From NCBI GenBank assembly GCA_035294465.1, contig DATGKW010000233.1, forward strand, positions 1-38,860: 38,860 bases of DNA, given 5' to 3'. A model generated the notes under the pieces. The model made no database searches, was not told the DNA's origin, and saw only the letters and a program-made list of their open reading frames with translations. Source of the DNA: Paraktedonobacter sp035294465. GTDB taxonomy: Bacteria; Chloroflexota; Ktedonobacteria; Ktedonobacterales; Ktedonobacteraceae. How positions within the stretch are numbered: position 1 is the stretch's first letter; every line of letters starts with the position of its first letter. Shown piece by piece: positions 38,786-38,860 of the stretch. A program made the translations under genes and the position numbers.

Positions 38786-38860
38786 CGGGGTGTAGCGCAG
38801 CCCGGTAGCGCACTTCAATGGGGTTGAAGTGGTCGGAGGTTCAAATCCTCTCACCCCGAC
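38786..38860 (+). tRNA. tRNA-Pro (anticodon GGG), 3' end cut by the window
   Basis: Full cloverleaf by eye: acceptor CGGGGTG (38786-38792) pairs with CACCCCG (38852-38858), D stem GCGC/GCGC, anticodon stem CTTCA/TGAAG around the loop ATGGGGT with T33 and anticodon GGG, and T arm with GGTTCAAAT. Discriminator A at 38859 and the first C of a possible encoded CCA at 38860. Reads proline codons CCC and CCU. Confidence 0.93.

Overview
The window looks like the chromosome of a Ktedonobacteria-type Chloroflexota (Ktedonobacter/Thermogemmatispora relatives). This is an inference from gene content: a group 1h/5 'actinobacterial-type' [NiFe]-hydrogenase operon, a baseplate-J-like membrane protein of the kind common in Chloroflexota, a DnaD-domain protein with a DnaI/DnaC-like loader beside dnaB, and moderate GC. 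No rRNA or taxonomic marker search was possible. The genes are densely packed, often overlap by 4-25 bases, and look intact; there are no insertion sequences, CRISPR arrays or phage genes.

Region 1 (1-1776, + strand): the tail of an unknown gene, a coiled-coil protein and a class I methyltransferase, with a clear terminator and promoter between the last two.

Region 2 (1944-15836, - strand): one apparent 16-gene hydrogenase operon. In transcription order: small subunit, large subunit, NifU-like protein, a DUF6084-like protein, a 465-residue unknown, the maturation protease, a 33-residue membrane microprotein, hypA, hypB, hypF, hypC, a SIS-domain protein, a divergent second hypC, a second SIS-domain protein, hypD and hypE. 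The enzyme is predicted to oxidise H2 at very low concentration to feed respiration during starvation. The protease trims the large subunit after HypA/B insert nickel, and HypC/D/E/F build the Fe(CN)2CO group. The twice-repeated HypC-SIS pair and the unknown proteins between the structural and hyp genes are the least explained parts.

Region 3 (15837-18240): a promoter region serving the hydrogenase operon and a divergent 86-residue unknown, a two-way terminator, and two tandem cyclophilins, one cytosolic and one membrane-anchored.

Region 4 (18241-23124, + strand): a cluster of DnaA-box-like 9-mers, a candidate oriC, directly upstream of dnaB, a DnaD-domain protein and a helicase-loader ATPase; then clpP, whose catalytic Asp position appears to be Asn.

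Region 5 (23170-27005): a long hairpin, a HAD hydrolase, a methyltransferase, fmt with a possibly leaderless promoter, and a tandem duplication of a two-helix small membrane protein whose copies are separated by a 30-bp perfect inverted repeat.

Region 6 (27167-36753, - strand): alaS, an FtsA/PilM-like actin-fold protein, the baseplate-J-like membrane protein, ruvX, mltG and uppP, a mostly cell-envelope and housekeeping group. Region 7 (36931-38860): a P-loop kinase related to polynucleotide kinases, a metallo-beta-lactamase-fold hydrolase, and a tRNA-Pro(GGG) cut by the window end.
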